A stretch of 64,000 nucleotides of DNA from Herbaspirillum sp. GTDB taxonomy: Bacteria > Pseudomonadota > Gammaproteobacteria > Burkholderiales > Burkholderiaceae_D. The notes under the pieces are model-generated. The model worked only from the letters and a program-made list of their open reading frames with translations, was not told where the DNA came from and made no database searches. This document shows positions 1 to 9,090 of the stretch, in pieces. The stretch is from positions 558,001-622,000 of the forward strand of contig NZ_JAGIBI010000003.1 in the NCBI RefSeq assembly GCF_017744395.1, read 5' to 3'. How positions within the stretch are numbered: position 1 is the first letter of the stretch; the number at the start of each line of letters is the position of its first letter. The translations under genes and the position numbers were made by a program.

Positions 1-237
1 TCCCTGCGCCTCGGTGGCAGCGAAGATCCTGTCAGCCGATGTGGGATCAGCAAGATCTGCGGCGATTACATGCACTTTTACGCCGTACCTCGTCTGCAGT
101 TCATGCCTGATGGATTCGAGCTTGTCGCGGGAACGTGCCACTAGAATGACATCACCGCCTTTGCTTGCATGGATGCGCGCCAATTCCAGGCCTATGCCGC
201 TCGAAGCGCCGGTAATCAATGCGGTTGCATTTTGCAT
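1..237 (-). CDS. SDR family oxidoreductase, N-terminal part (runs off the window)
   Basis: The first 79 residues of a short-chain dehydrogenase/reductase read leftward out of the window. The ORF track shows only its plus-strand shadow. The N-terminus begins MQNATALITGASSGIG, which carries the TGxxxGIG dinucleotide-binding glycine motif of the Rossmann fold. The pattern 'ADLAD' follows around residues 60-64, where SDRs contact the adenine. An AAGGAG ribosome-binding site lies 6 nt before the ATG and fixes the start. The catalytic SxnYxxxK region is outside the window, so substrate and exact subfamily cannot be given. Confidence 0.85.
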   Translation of the reverse strand, partial: MQNATALITGASSGIGLELARIHASKGGDVILVARSRDKLESIRHELQTRYGVKVHVIAADLADPTSADRIFAATEAQG

Positions 238-483
238 GATTTCTCCTTGATTCAGATTGAATGAATAAGGAGATGGTAGAAGTTTAATCTCTACAATTCA
301 CTAGCACAATGCGCCATAAATAATTCCGATCGCGCCAATCTTGGATGCGATGAGCGCGGCGATCTGGCGGCGGCACATGCCGGTACGTCGGGTCAAGGCT
401 TCACCGCATGCGGCATGGACGTGTTCTTGCGCTGGCTGCCTTCGGAAGGCAGTGGGAGGTGGGGCAAACCTAGAGGAGGGAAA
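238..483. other. Gene-free stretch between SDR gene and tRNA-Met terminator
   Basis: No convincing coding sequence. Two short overlapping ORFs on opposite strands have no ribosome-binding site and no recognisable protein features. The part next to the SDR start is AT-rich and probably holds that gene's promoter, but I could not pick a clear -35/-10 pair. Confidence 0.5.
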
Positions 484-520
484 CAAAAAACCCGCTCAAA
501 CACGGGGTTTGGAGCGGGTT
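484..520 (-). terminator. Rho-independent terminator of tRNA-Met
   Basis: On the minus strand a 9-bp stem AACCCGCTC/GAGCGGGTT is followed by a T-run. It lies about 35 nt downstream of the tRNA gene, in the right orientation to end its transcript. Confidence 0.85.
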
Positions 521-554
521 CTTGGATTCTATCGGACTGCTTAGAATCAATGTC

Positions 555-631
555 TGGTGGTGATAGGTGGACTTGAACCACCGACCCCAGCATTATGAGT
601 GCTGTGCTCTAACCAGCTGAGCTATATCACC
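555..631 (-). tRNA. tRNA-Met (CAT anticodon)
   Basis: A complete 77-nt cloverleaf with encoded CCA. The acceptor stem GGTGATA pairs with TATCACC, the anticodon loop is CTCATAA, and the T-loop is TTCAAGT. CAT anticodons occur in initiator Met, elongator Met and Ile2 tRNAs. It has a paired first acceptor base pair, and its sequence differs from the GGCCCC-type Ile2 tRNA found at 59155, so elongator tRNA-Met is the best reading. It has its own promoter and terminator and is monocistronic. Confidence 0.9.
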
Positions 632-646
632 AGAAGCAAGCCCGCA

Positions 647-675
647 ACTATATTGGCATTGCCTGAATCTGTCAA
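647..675 (-). promoter_or_regulatory. Sigma70 promoter of tRNA-Met
   Basis: On the minus strand a perfect TTGACA -35 box, a 17-nt spacer and TATAGT as -10. The -10 ends 15 nt before the mature tRNA 5' end. Confidence 0.85.
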
Positions 676-721
676 TAGGTAGTACTGTTTTTTATTGCCG
701 ATACCGGTAATTCCGGCCTGT

Positions 722-1678
722 TCAGCCTTCCTGGCGGCCCATTCGGGCATTTCTCACCTGCTCCCATACCTTTTCCGTGGCATCGGGCGCATTGCAATCG
801 ATCACGATCCGATCCGGCATCGAACGCAGCCAGGTCAGTTGCCGTTTGGCTAACTGGCGGGTGGCGGCGATGCCTTTTTCGCGCATGGCGGCGTAGTCGA
901 TCAGGCCGTCCAGGTATTCCCAGGCCTGGCGGTAGCCGACGCAGCGTATCGACGGCAGGCCCGGGTGCAGGTCGCCGCGCGCGCGCAGCGCCTTGACTTC
1001 TTCCAGCAGGCCGCCGCCGTCGAGCATCTGGTCGAAGCGCAGGGCGATGCGCTGGTGCAGGACGGCGCGGTCGGACGGTTCCAGCGCCAATGGCAGCAGG
1101 TCGAACGGCAGCGGTTCCGGGGCCTTCTGCGACAGCAGGGAGGACATCGGCTGGCCGGTCAGCAGCGTGATTTCGAGCGCCCGCTGGATGCGCTGGCTGT
1201 CGTTGGGCTTGAGGCGTTCGGCCGTGGCCGGATCCAGCGCCGCCAGTTTGGCGTGCATGGCCGGCATGCCCACGCGCGCGGCTTCTTCATCCAGTTGCGC
1301 GCGCAGGGCGGGATCGGCTTGCGGCAGTTCGTCCAGGCCGTCGCGCAGCACCTTGAAGTACAGCATGGTGCCGCCCACCAGCAGCGGCAGCTTGCCGCGC
1401 GCGGCGATTTCTTCGGTCAGGCGCAGCGCGTCCTGGCGGAATTGCATGGCCGAATAGGCGTCGGCCGGGTCGATGATGTCGATCAGGTGGTGCGGTACCG
1501 CGGCCAGTTCCTGCGGGCTGGGCTTGGCGGTGCCGATGTCCATGCCGCGATAGACCAGCGCAGAGTCGACGGAAATGATTTCGCACGGGAGGCGGCGGGC
1601 GATTTCCAGGGCCGCGGCGGTCTTGCCGGAGGCGGTGGGGCCCATGATGGCCACGGCCAGGGGACGAACTGCGGTCAT
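722..1678 (-). CDS. miaA: tRNA dimethylallyltransferase MiaA
   Basis: Transfers a dimethylallyl group to N6 of A37 in tRNAs that read codons starting with U, the first step towards ms2i6A. The 318-aa length is normal for the family. The P-loop GPTASGKT is at residues 13-20, followed by the family signature '[18 protein letters not shown]' that recognises A37. It starts 3 nt after the mutL stop on the same strand, so mutL and miaA form a tight operon, an order common in proteobacteria. A very long plus-strand ORF overlaps it but is a high-GC shadow. Confidence 0.97.
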   Translation of the reverse strand: MTAVRPLAVAIMGPTASGKTAAALEIARRLPCEIISVDSALVYRGMDIGTAKPSPQELAAVPHHLIDIIDPADAYSAMQFRQDALRLTEEIAARGKLPLLVGGTMLYFKVLRDGLDELPQADPALRAQLDEEAARVGMPAMHAKLAALDPATAERLKPNDSQRIQRALEITLLTGQPMSSLLSQKAPEPLPFDLLPLALEPSDRAVLHQRIALRFDQMLDGGGLLEEVKALRARGDLHPGLPSIRCVGYRQAWEYLDGLIDYAAMREKGIAATRQLAKRQLTWLRSMPDRIVIDCNAPDATEKVWEQVRNARMGRQEG

Positions 1679-1681
1679 CGC

Positions 1682-3565
1682 TTATTGTCCGCGCAGGAAC
1701 AGCTTGTCCAGGTCGGACAAGGCCATCTGGCTCCAGGTCGGCCGGCCGTGGTTGCATTGGTCGGCGCGTTCGGTGGCTTCCATCTGGCGCAGCAGGGCGT
1801 TCATCTCGGGGATGGTCAGGCTGCGGTTGGCGCGCACGGCGGTGTGGCAGGCCAGCGTGCCGAGCAGTTCGTTGCGGCGCTCCAGCAGCACGCGCGAGCC
1901 GCCGTATTCGCGCACGTCGCGCAGCACGTCGCGCGCCAGCGTCTGGGCGTCGGCGTTCTTCAGCAGCGCCGGCACCGCGCGCACGGCCAGCGTGGTGGGC
2001 GACATCACGGCGATGTCGAAGCCCAGCGCCGAGAGCGTTTCCTGGTGTTCCTCGGCGGTGCCGACTTCGACCGCGTCGGCGTAGAAGGTGACCGGGATCA
2101 GCAGCGGCTGGACGAACATCTCGTTGCCGTCCAGCGCGGTCTTGAGCTGTTCGTACAGGATGCGCTCATGGGCGGCGTGCATGTCCACCACCACCAGGCC
2201 GGCGCTGTTCTGCGCCAGCACGTAGATGCCGTGCAATTGCGCCAGCGCGAAGCCGAGCGGGAAGTCGCCGGCCGGCAAGTCTTGCGGCGCTTGCGTGCGG
2301 ATTGCGGCATCGCTTGGGCTGAACTGCGGCGGCGTGGTGGCGTCGCCGCGAAACATGGCGCCGTAGGCTTCCGAATTCTGGCGTACGCCAAAGCTGCTGT
2401 TGCCGCCGAAGGAAAAGGGCTTGGCCGGTTCGGCGGTGAACTGGTTGGCGAACGAGGTTTGCTGCTGCTCGCGTATCCATGGCATCGGCGCATTGGATGC
2501 CGCCTGCTGCAACTGCGGAGGTGGCGTATTGCCGAACGAGGTGGCCGAGGTCTGCGCCAGCGCGCGGCTGACCGCGTGGAACACGAACTGGTGCACGCTG
2601 CGGCTGTCGCGGAAGCGCACTTCGATCTTGGACGGGTGGACGTTGACGTCGACCAGCGCTGGATCGAGTTCCAGCGCCAGCGCGTAGGATGGGTAGCGGT
2701 CGCCGTGCAGCACGTCCTGGTAGGCCGCGCGCACCGCGTGAGTCAGCAGCTTGTCGCGCACGAAGCGGCCGTTGACGTAGAAATACTGGCTGTCGGCGCG
2801 CGCCTTGGAGGCGGTCGGCAGGCCGACGAAACCGTGCAGGCGCAACGGGCCGGCGGCTTCGTCCAGCGGCAGGCGGGCGTTGGCGAATTCGTCGCCGAGG
2901 ATGTGGGCGCTGCGCTTGGCGAATTCGCCGACGTTCCAGTGGTCGACGGTCTTGCCGTTGTGCGACAGCGAGAAGCTCACATCCGGCCGCGCCAGCGCGA
3001 TGCGGCGTACGACCTCGGCGCAATGGCCGTATTCGGTCTGCTCCGACTTGAGGAACTTGCGGCGCGCCGGGGTGTTGAAATACAGGTCCTGCACGTCGAT
3101 GGTGGTGCCCAGGGCGCCGGAGGCGGGGGCGACCGTGCCGTGCTGCGAGCCGGTGATTTCCCAGGCGTGGGCGGCGTCGGCGGTGCGCGTGGTGACGGTC
3201 AGTTGCGCCACCGAGGCGATCGAGGCCAGCGCTTCGCCGCGGAAGCCCAGCGTACCGACGTTTTCCAGGTCGGTCAGCGAGGCGATCTTGGAGGTCGCAT
3301 GGCGCGCCAGCGCCAGCGGCAGCTGGTCGGGCGGGATGCCGCGGCCGTTGTCGGTGATGGCGATGCGTTTGACGCCGCCTTGCTCCAGGCGCACCGTGAT
3401 CTGGGTGGCGCCGGCGTCCAGCGCGTTTTCCAGCAATTCCTTGACCACCGCCGACGGGCGCTCGATCACCTCGCCGGCGGCGATCTGCGAGATCAGCTGA
3501 TCCGGCAGGGCCTGGATGGGGCGGTAAGAGGGTGTCGCGGGGGGAGGGGAAAGCGGTGCGTTCAT
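1682..3565 (-). CDS. mutL: DNA mismatch repair protein MutL
   Basis: Mismatch-repair ATPase that couples MutS recognition to strand incision. N-terminal GHKL ATPase motifs are visible: 'ENALDAGA', 'DNGRGIPPD' and 'GFRGEALASI'. A Gln/Pro-rich linker leads to a C-terminal dimerisation domain. That domain contains 'DMHAAHERILYE', which fits the DxHA(x)2E(x)4E endonuclease signature of MutL proteins from organisms that lack MutH. The ORF track extends 21 residues upstream, but the ATG at 3565 gives the expected N-terminus leading into 'RPIQALPDQLISQIAAGEV'. 627 aa; upstream gene of the mutL-miaA operon. Confidence 0.96.
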   Translation of the reverse strand: MNAPLSPPPATPSYRPIQALPDQLISQIAAGEVIERPSAVVKELLENALDAGATQITVRLEQGGVKRIAITDNGRGIPPDQLPLALARHATSKIASLTDLENVGTLGFRGEALASIASVAQLTVTTRTADAAHAWEITGSQHGTVAPASGALGTTIDVQDLYFNTPARRKFLKSEQTEYGHCAEVVRRIALARPDVSFSLSHNGKTVDHWNVGEFAKRSAHILGDEFANARLPLDEAAGPLRLHGFVGLPTASKARADSQYFYVNGRFVRDKLLTHAVRAAYQDVLHGDRYPSYALALELDPALVDVNVHPSKIEVRFRDSRSVHQFVFHAVSRALAQTSATSFGNTPPPQLQQAASNAPMPWIREQQQTSFANQFTAEPAKPFSFGGNSSFGVRQNSEAYGAMFRGDATTPPQFSPSDAAIRTQAPQDLPAGDFPLGFALAQLHGIYVLAQNSAGLVVVDMHAAHERILYEQLKTALDGNEMFVQPLLIPVTFYADAVEVGTAEEHQETLSALGFDIAVMSPTTLAVRAVPALLKNADAQTLARDVLRDVREYGGSRVLLERRNELLGTLACHTAVRANRSLTIPEMNALLRQMEATERADQCNHGRPTWSQMALSDLDKLFLRGQ

Positions 3566-3634
3566 GGCGCGATTATACCGCCGCAGGCGCCCCGGGGTCA
3601 GTGCCGGGCGCCTGGACGGCGGGGGCATTACCGC

Positions 3635-5614
3635 TCAGATGCGGAACGTGCTGACCGCCTCCGCCAGGCGCTGGGCTTGCTGCTGCAGCGACTGGGCGGC
3701 GGCGGCCGCCTGCTCCACCAGGGCGGCATTTTGCTGGGTGCTTTCGTCCATTTGCGCGATGGCGCGGTTGATCTGGTCGATGCCTTCGCTTTGTTCGCGG
3801 CTGGCGGTGGAGATTTCGTTGATCACGGTGGAGACGCGCCGCACGCTGGCCACGACGTCGCCCATGGTGGCGCCGGCCTGCGCCACCAGTGTGCCGCCGG
3901 CGCCCACGGTTTGGACCGAGGCATCGATCAGTTCCTTGATCTCGCGGGCGGCGGTGGCGCTGCGTTGCGCCAGCGTGCGCACTTCGGTGGCCACCACCGC
4001 GAAGCCGCGGCCTTGCTCGCCGGCGCGCGCCGCTTCCACGGCGGCGTTGAGCGCCAGGATGTTGGTTTGGAAGGCAATGCCGTCGATCACGCCGATGATG
4101 TCGACGATCCGTTGCGAGGAGGTGTTGATCGCATTCATGGTTTCCACCACCTGGCCGACCACTTCGCCGCCCTGGCTGGCGACGGTCGATGCCGAGCCCG
4201 ACAGTTGGTCCGCCTCCGCCGCATTGGCGGCGTTTTGCTTGACGGTCGAGGTCAGCTCTTCCATGGCCGAGGCGGTTTCTTCGAGGGCGCTGGCCTGCTG
4301 CTCGGTGCGCCCTGACAGGTTGAGGTTGCCGGCCGCGATTTCGCTGGCGGCGGTATTGATCTCCTCGGTGCCGGAGCGCACGCTGGCCACCACGGCCGAC
4401 AAGCCTTCGCTGATGCCGTTGAAGGACCGCATCAGGCGGCCGATTTCGTCGCCGCGCGTAACCGTCAGGCGGGTCGTCAGGTCGCCGCCAGCGATCTGGT
4501 CGGCCGCCTGGCAGACCGCGTCCAGCGGGCGCGACACCATCTTGCGCACCATCAGGGCCAGGACCAGGCCAAGCAGCGCCAGGAACAGCAGGCCGCAGCC
4601 GATGTAGATGTTGCGCATCGAATTGACTTCGCGCGTGAGTTCGTCGACATAGGCTTCGCCGGCGACCACCCAGTTCCAGCCGGGGTAGCGGGCCAGGGCG
4701 ATGATCTTCTTGCGGCCGGCGGCGGCGGTGTAGTGCAGCACGTCTTCCTTCTGTTCCAGCATGGCCTTGATATAGCCGTTGCCGGAAGCGTCCTTCAGGT
4801 CGAGCAGGCTGGCGCCTTCTTCCTTGCCCTCGCGCGGGGCGCCGGCGATCATGGTGCCGAGCTCCTTGCCTTGCTTGCCGTTGAGTACATAGAAGAAACC
4901 GGTATCGCCGATCTTGAGCGACTTGATCTGGTCCTTGAGCGCCTTGATGTCGGCCGAGATGTCGATGCCCACATACAGGATGCCGACGATCTGGCCGGCG
5001 GCATCCTTGATCGGCACGTACTTGGTGATGTATTGCTTGCCGAACAGCGTGGCCAGGCCGCTATAGGCCTTGTCGGCCTTCAGCGCGGCGTAGCCCGGAT
5101 GGGCGCGGTCAAGCAGGGTGCCGATGGCGCGCTCGCCGTTCTCTTTTTTCAGGGAAGTCGACACGCGCACGAAGTCGTCGCCGGTCTTGGCGAAGATGGT
5201 GGCGGAGACGCCGGTTTCGGCGGTGAAGCGGTCGGGAATGGTGAAGTCGAGGTTGAGGTCGCGGCCGTCGCTTGTGAGCACCGGGGTGGCGCGCTCGCCG
5301 ATCTGGACGGAGCGGCTTTCATCGAGCGCGAATTTGCCGGCGAACTCATTGCCGAACATGTCGGAGAAGCGGTCTACCTGGCTGGTGACGGTATGGTCGA
5401 ACATGCGCACCATGTGCGACACGCTGCGCACTTCGCCCGACATCTGCTCGATCGAGCGCTTCTCGACCATATGCGATGCCGAATAGGTGATGAGCAGCAG
5501 GGCGATGATGAAGACGGCGCCGACCAGGGTGACGGTCAGGGCCGTCAGCTTGGCGCCGACGGAGCGGCTCAGGAAAGAGGCGCGGCGCGCCGGAGCGGAC
5601 AGGTCAATAGACAT
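3635..5614 (-). CDS. Methyl-accepting chemotaxis protein with Cache-type sensor
   Basis: A 659-aa transmembrane chemoreceptor. Order: TM1 (about 25-47), a large periplasmic region of about 280 residues with Cache-like features ('[20 protein letters not shown]'), a second TM ('[16 protein letters not shown]'), HAMP, then the cytoplasmic MCP signalling helix bundle. The hairpin tip is the highly conserved '[20 protein letters not shown]'. It ends '..AEAVSTFRI' with no CheR-tethering pentapeptide, unlike the second receptor at 9091. The ligand is unknown; Cache domains commonly bind organic or amino acids. It probably signals to CheA/CheW encoded elsewhere. Confidence 0.93.
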   Translation of the reverse strand: MSIDLSAPARRASFLSRSVGAKLTALTVTLVGAVFIIALLLITYSASHMVEKRSIEQMSGEVRSVSHMVRMFDHTVTSQVDRFSDMFGNEFAGKFALDESRSVQIGERATPVLTSDGRDLNLDFTIPDRFTAETGVSATIFAKTGDDFVRVSTSLKKENGERAIGTLLDRAHPGYAALKADKAYSGLATLFGKQYITKYVPIKDAAGQIVGILYVGIDISADIKALKDQIKSLKIGDTGFFYVLNGKQGKELGTMIAGAPREGKEEGASLLDLKDASGNGYIKAMLEQKEDVLHYTAAAGRKKIIALARYPGWNWVVAGEAYVDELTREVNSMRNIYIGCGLLFLALLGLVLALMVRKMVSRPLDAVCQAADQIAGGDLTTRLTVTRGDEIGRLMRSFNGISEGLSAVVASVRSGTEEINTAASEIAAGNLNLSGRTEQQASALEETASAMEELTSTVKQNAANAAEADQLSGSASTVASQGGEVVGQVVETMNAINTSSQRIVDIIGVIDGIAFQTNILALNAAVEAARAGEQGRGFAVVATEVRTLAQRSATAAREIKELIDASVQTVGAGGTLVAQAGATMGDVVASVRRVSTVINEISTASREQSEGIDQINRAIAQMDESTQQNAALVEQAAAAAQSLQQQAQRLAEAVSTFRI

Positions 5615-5994
5615 GATGATGTTCTTGTTGTTGGATCAAAGGGCAGGGAAGGCGCATACGCGCCGCCCGGAATGCCTTGCATATCGCATCGGAGTAACCC
5701 GCTGCACCTTCGTCGGTGCCGGTACGGCGCGTTCCGGAACATGGCCATCGCCATGCAGGAATGGCGGGAAGCGGCCAGGCATGTGGATGCCGGCGGTTAC
5801 GTCCGCATTTCAGGATGTGCTGGGGAAGGCCGAAGTATACCGACAGGCTTTTGATCTGTTTCGGATACTTTCGATGTTTGCGCCTACATTTATCGGTCCT
5901 GTTGTTTTTCCGTCAGGAAACTTATTTTTTTGATATGCCATCTTGCTGTCGATGGCAGTCAATCAGTCAATTTCTTCCTTGGCGCATCAGTGCG
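5615..5994. other. Intergenic region upstream of the Cache chemoreceptor
   Basis: 380 bases without a supported gene between the receptor start and the GGDEF/EAL stop, both on the minus strand. It contains a minus-strand ACCGATAA (5890-5897), one mismatch from the sigma28 -10 consensus GCCGATAA. A TAAGTTT lies upstream of it, but at 20 nt rather than the usual about 11, so it is only a weak flagellar-class promoter candidate. Confidence 0.4.
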
Positions 5995-8964
5995 TCAGTG
6001 CTTGTTCTGGCCGGCCATGAAATCGCGGATCCAGTTTTCCAGGCCGGCAGGCGACAACGGGGGCGAAAAATAATAGCCCTGCGCCACGTCGCAACCTTGC
6101 CGCACCAACAGTTCGTATTGGTCCGCGTCTTCGACCCCTTCGGCCACCACCGTCAGTTTCAGGCTTTCGCCGATGCGGATGACGGCGTTGGTGAGCGCGC
6201 TCACCGCGGCATCCTTGGCCATGTCGCGCACGAAGCTCTGGTCCAGCTTCAGTTCGGAAACCGGCAGTTTGCGCAGGTAGCCCAGGCTGGAATAGCCGGT
6301 GCCGAAGTCGTCCATGGCCAGCGGCACGCCCAGCGCATGCACGGCGGCGATGGTCTGGTTGGTGCTGGGGTTGGTATCCATCAGCACGGTTTCGGTGATC
6401 TCGATGGAGAGGTCCGAGGGGGACAGCGCATGGCGCTGCAGGAGGTCGGTCAGGAAGCGCGGCAATTCCAGGTCGTGGAAGTTGGTGGCGGAAAGGTTGA
6501 CCGATACCGACGGCACCTTGATGCCGCGGCGGCGCCAGTCGGAGAGTTGGAAGCAGGCTTCCTCCAGCGCCCATTTTCCCAGTTCGCCGATCAGGCCGCA
6601 CTCCTCGGCGATCGGGATGAAGCGGCCGGGCGAGACGTTGCCCAGTTGGGGATGCTGCCAGCGCGCCAGCGCCTCCACCCCATGCAGGCGGTTGTCTTCC
6701 AGGTGGATCTGCGGCTGGTAATGCAGCTCGAAGTCGCCGCCGCGCAAGGCGTCGCGCAAGGCGCTTTCCAGCGCCAGGCGCTCTTGCGCCATGCTGTTCA
6801 TCTCGTCGCTGAAGAAGCTGTGGCGGCCGCGGTTGACGGCCTTGGCCTGGTACATCGCGATGTCGGCGCGGTGCAGCAACGTCTCGATGTCGTTGCCGTT
6901 GGCAGGGAACATCGCCACGCCGATGCTGGCCGAGGGATTGAGCGGCGTGCCGTTGATGTGGCAGGGCTGCGCCAGTTTTTCCTGGATGCGCTTGACGACT
7001 TCGGGCAGGTGCCGGTCGTCGTATTGCGTGAGCACCACCACGAACTCGTCGCCGGAGAGCCGGCCGACGATGTCGGAACGCCGCGCCTGCGACTGCAGCC
7101 GCATCGCCACCGTGCGCAGCAGCTCGTCGCCGGCCTGGTGGCCGAGCGAGTCGTTGACCTGCTTGAAGCGGTCGAGGTCGATGAACATGACCGCCACCGT
7201 GCTGCGGTTGCGTTCGGCGGTGGCGATCGCCTGCCCGGCCTGCACCAGCAGCAGGCTGCGGTTGGGCAGGCCGGTCAGGGAATCGTAGAAGGCCAACTGG
7301 TGGATGCGCGCGCGCGAGGCTTCGCGCTCGATGGCCAGCGCGCACAGGTGCAGGCCGGCATCCACCAATAACTGGTGGAACGGACCGGGCGCGCGGGGTT
7401 CGCGGAAATAGAACGCGAAGGTGCCGATCACCTTGCCGTCTGAGGATTTGACCGGCGTCGACCAGCAGGCGCGCAGCCCGTGCGGCAGGGCCAGGTTCCT
7501 GTAGTCGGCCCAGTGCGGGTCGGTTTCGATATCGGCGGAGACGACCGGCTCGCCGGTGAAGGCGGCGGTGCCGCAGGCGCCGACATCGGGGCCGATCTGG
7601 ATGCCGTCCAGCGCGCGGTTGTAAAACTCGGGCAGGCTGGGGCCGGCCAGGGTATGCAGCTTGCCTTGTTCATCCACGCGCAGGACGGAAGCGATCACTT
7701 CCGGCGCCACCCGTTCCACTTCCTCGCACAGCAGGCTCATCTGCTCGTTGAGCGAGGAATCGCGCGCCATCGCATTGAGCACGCGGTATTGCAGCACCTC
7801 GTGCACCTTGGTGTTGGTGATGTCGGTCATCACGCACACGGCGTTGACCAGCTTGCCGGCGGCGTCGAGGATGGGGTTGACCACCGCCGATATCCAGATC
7901 GGCTGGTCGTTCATGTCGCGGATCAGTTCTTCGGTATGGAAGCTCTGGCCCTGCAGCAGTTCGCCGTGGCAGCGCTCGATCAGGCGCACGAAGGCGGGAT
8001 GGCCGGCGAACAGGTCGTTGGGCCTTTCCCCGATCACCTGCTGCGCCTGGAAGCCCAGCATGCGGGTGAAGCCGATGTTGTGGAAGACGATGCGGTTGTT
8101 GTCGTCGGTGATGAGGACGGCGTTGTCGGTCTCGTTGATGCCCAGCGAGAGCAGGTGCAGGTGCTTGCGGTCGTTGACTTCGCGCGTGACGCGGTAGGTG
8201 ACGTCGGCGCCGATGCAGATGATCCGCTCGGGGCGGCCGCTGGCGTCGAGCACCGGCGAGTAGGTGGCTTCCCACCACACCGAGCGGCCATTGCGGGCGC
8301 GGCGCTGGAAGCGGCCGGAGAAGAAGCGGCCGTTGCATACGTCGCGCCAGAAGGTGGCGTATTCGGCGCTGTCGGCCCAGTCGCCGCTCCACAGGATGCT
8401 GTGCGGCTGGCCGATCAGTTCGTCGGCAAGGTAGCCCATGGTCTTGAGGTAGTTGCCATTGGCCGACAGGATGATGCCGTCGGGCGACAGTTCGACCACG
8501 CCCAGCGACCGGTTCAGCGCATTGAGCACGCTGTTGCTATGGCGCGAGTCGTCGATGTAGGCGGTGATGTCGGCCGCCACCGAGATGACTTTCAGCAGTT
8601 GGCCGCGGTCGTCCAGGATGGGGCTGCAGATCGCTTCGAGCCATACGGTGGAGCCGTCGGAACGGATGCGCTGCAGGGTGTCCGAAATGACTTCCCCGCT
8701 GCGCAGGTGTTCCCAGAATTGCCTGTAGTCGTCGGTATTGGAATAGGTGTCGTCGCACAGCATGCTGTGGTGCTTGCCGACCAGTTCTTCGCGCCGGTAG
8801 CCGAGCAGGCGCAGGAAGTTGTCGTTGGCGTCGAGCAAGGTGCCGTCGGCGGCGAATTCGAGCATCGCCATCGAACGCGAAAGGGCGGCCAGCAGCGCAT
8901 CCCGCTCGTCTCCCGACAAATGCCTGCGGTTCAATTCCCTGATGAACGGCTCATGGTTGTACAT
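5995..8964 (-). CDS. PAS-PAS-PAS-GAF-GGDEF-EAL cyclic-di-GMP signalling protein
   Basis: A 989-aa soluble-looking protein that may make and/or degrade c-di-GMP in response to sensed signals. Three PAS domains lie at about 33-138, 150-265 and 270-385, each followed by a PAC-like tail. A GAF domain follows (about 405-545), then GGDEF (about 555-715, starting 'DSLTGLPNRS') and EAL (about 725-975). The cyclase A-site reads SGDEF instead of GGDEF. The EAL motif and catalytic residues appear intact ('GVEALARW', 'NLSATNF', 'TETVLMD', 'DDFGTGYSS', 'KLDQSF'). It is therefore most likely a phosphodiesterase, with cyclase activity uncertain. No transmembrane segment is evident. It sits between two chemoreceptors. 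Confidence 0.93.
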   Translation of the reverse strand: MYNHEPFIRELNRRHLSGDERDALLAALSRSMAMLEFAADGTLLDANDNFLRLLGYRREELVGKHHSMLCDDTYSNTDDYRQFWEHLRSGEVISDTLQRIRSDGSTVWLEAICSPILDDRGQLLKVISVAADITAYIDDSRHSNSVLNALNRSLGVVELSPDGIILSANGNYLKTMGYLADELIGQPHSILWSGDWADSAEYATFWRDVCNGRFFSGRFQRRARNGRSVWWEATYSPVLDASGRPERIICIGADVTYRVTREVNDRKHLHLLSLGINETDNAVLITDDNNRIVFHNIGFTRMLGFQAQQVIGERPNDLFAGHPAFVRLIERCHGELLQGQSFHTEELIRDMNDQPIWISAVVNPILDAAGKLVNAVCVMTDITNTKVHEVLQYRVLNAMARDSSLNEQMSLLCEEVERVAPEVIASVLRVDEQGKLHTLAGPSLPEFYNRALDGIQIGPDVGACGTAAFTGEPVVSADIETDPHWADYRNLALPHGLRACWSTPVKSSDGKVIGTFAFYFREPRAPGPFHQLLVDAGLHLCALAIEREASRARIHQLAFYDSLTGLPNRSLLLVQAGQAIATAERNRSTVAVMFIDLDRFKQVNDSLGHQAGDELLRTVAMRLQSQARRSDIVGRLSGDEFVVVLTQYDDRHLPEVVKRIQEKLAQPCHINGTPLNPSASIGVAMFPANGNDIETLLHRADIAMYQAKAVNRGRHSFFSDEMNSMAQERLALESALRDALRGGDFELHYQPQIHLEDNRLHGVEALARWQHPQLGNVSPGRFIPIAEECGLIGELGKWALEEACFQLSDWRRRGIKVPSVSVNLSATNFHDLELPRFLTDLLQRHALSPSDLSIEITETVLMDTNPSTNQTIAAVHALGVPLAMDDFGTGYSSLGYLRKLPVSELKLDQSFVRDMAKDAAVSALTNAVIRIGESLKLTVVAEGVEDADQYELLVRQGCDVAQGYYFSPPLSPAGLENWIRDFMAGQNKH

Positions 8965-9090
8965 CCTCTTTATCCCCTTGGCTTGGCGGAAACGACACGG
9001 ACCCCGATTCCGCGCCGCTGAGCTTGATCATATGCCGTTTTTTCCAGCCTGTCCTGCCGAATTCTTGCATTGTGGGCCGGCAGTTCCCGC

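Noticed and set aside
965-4315. 1116-aa plus-strand ORF
   Set aside because: Antisense shadow of miaA, mutL and the start of an MCP gene in high-GC DNA; no domain, no ribosome-binding site, and composition rich in His/Gln/Arg typical of shadows.
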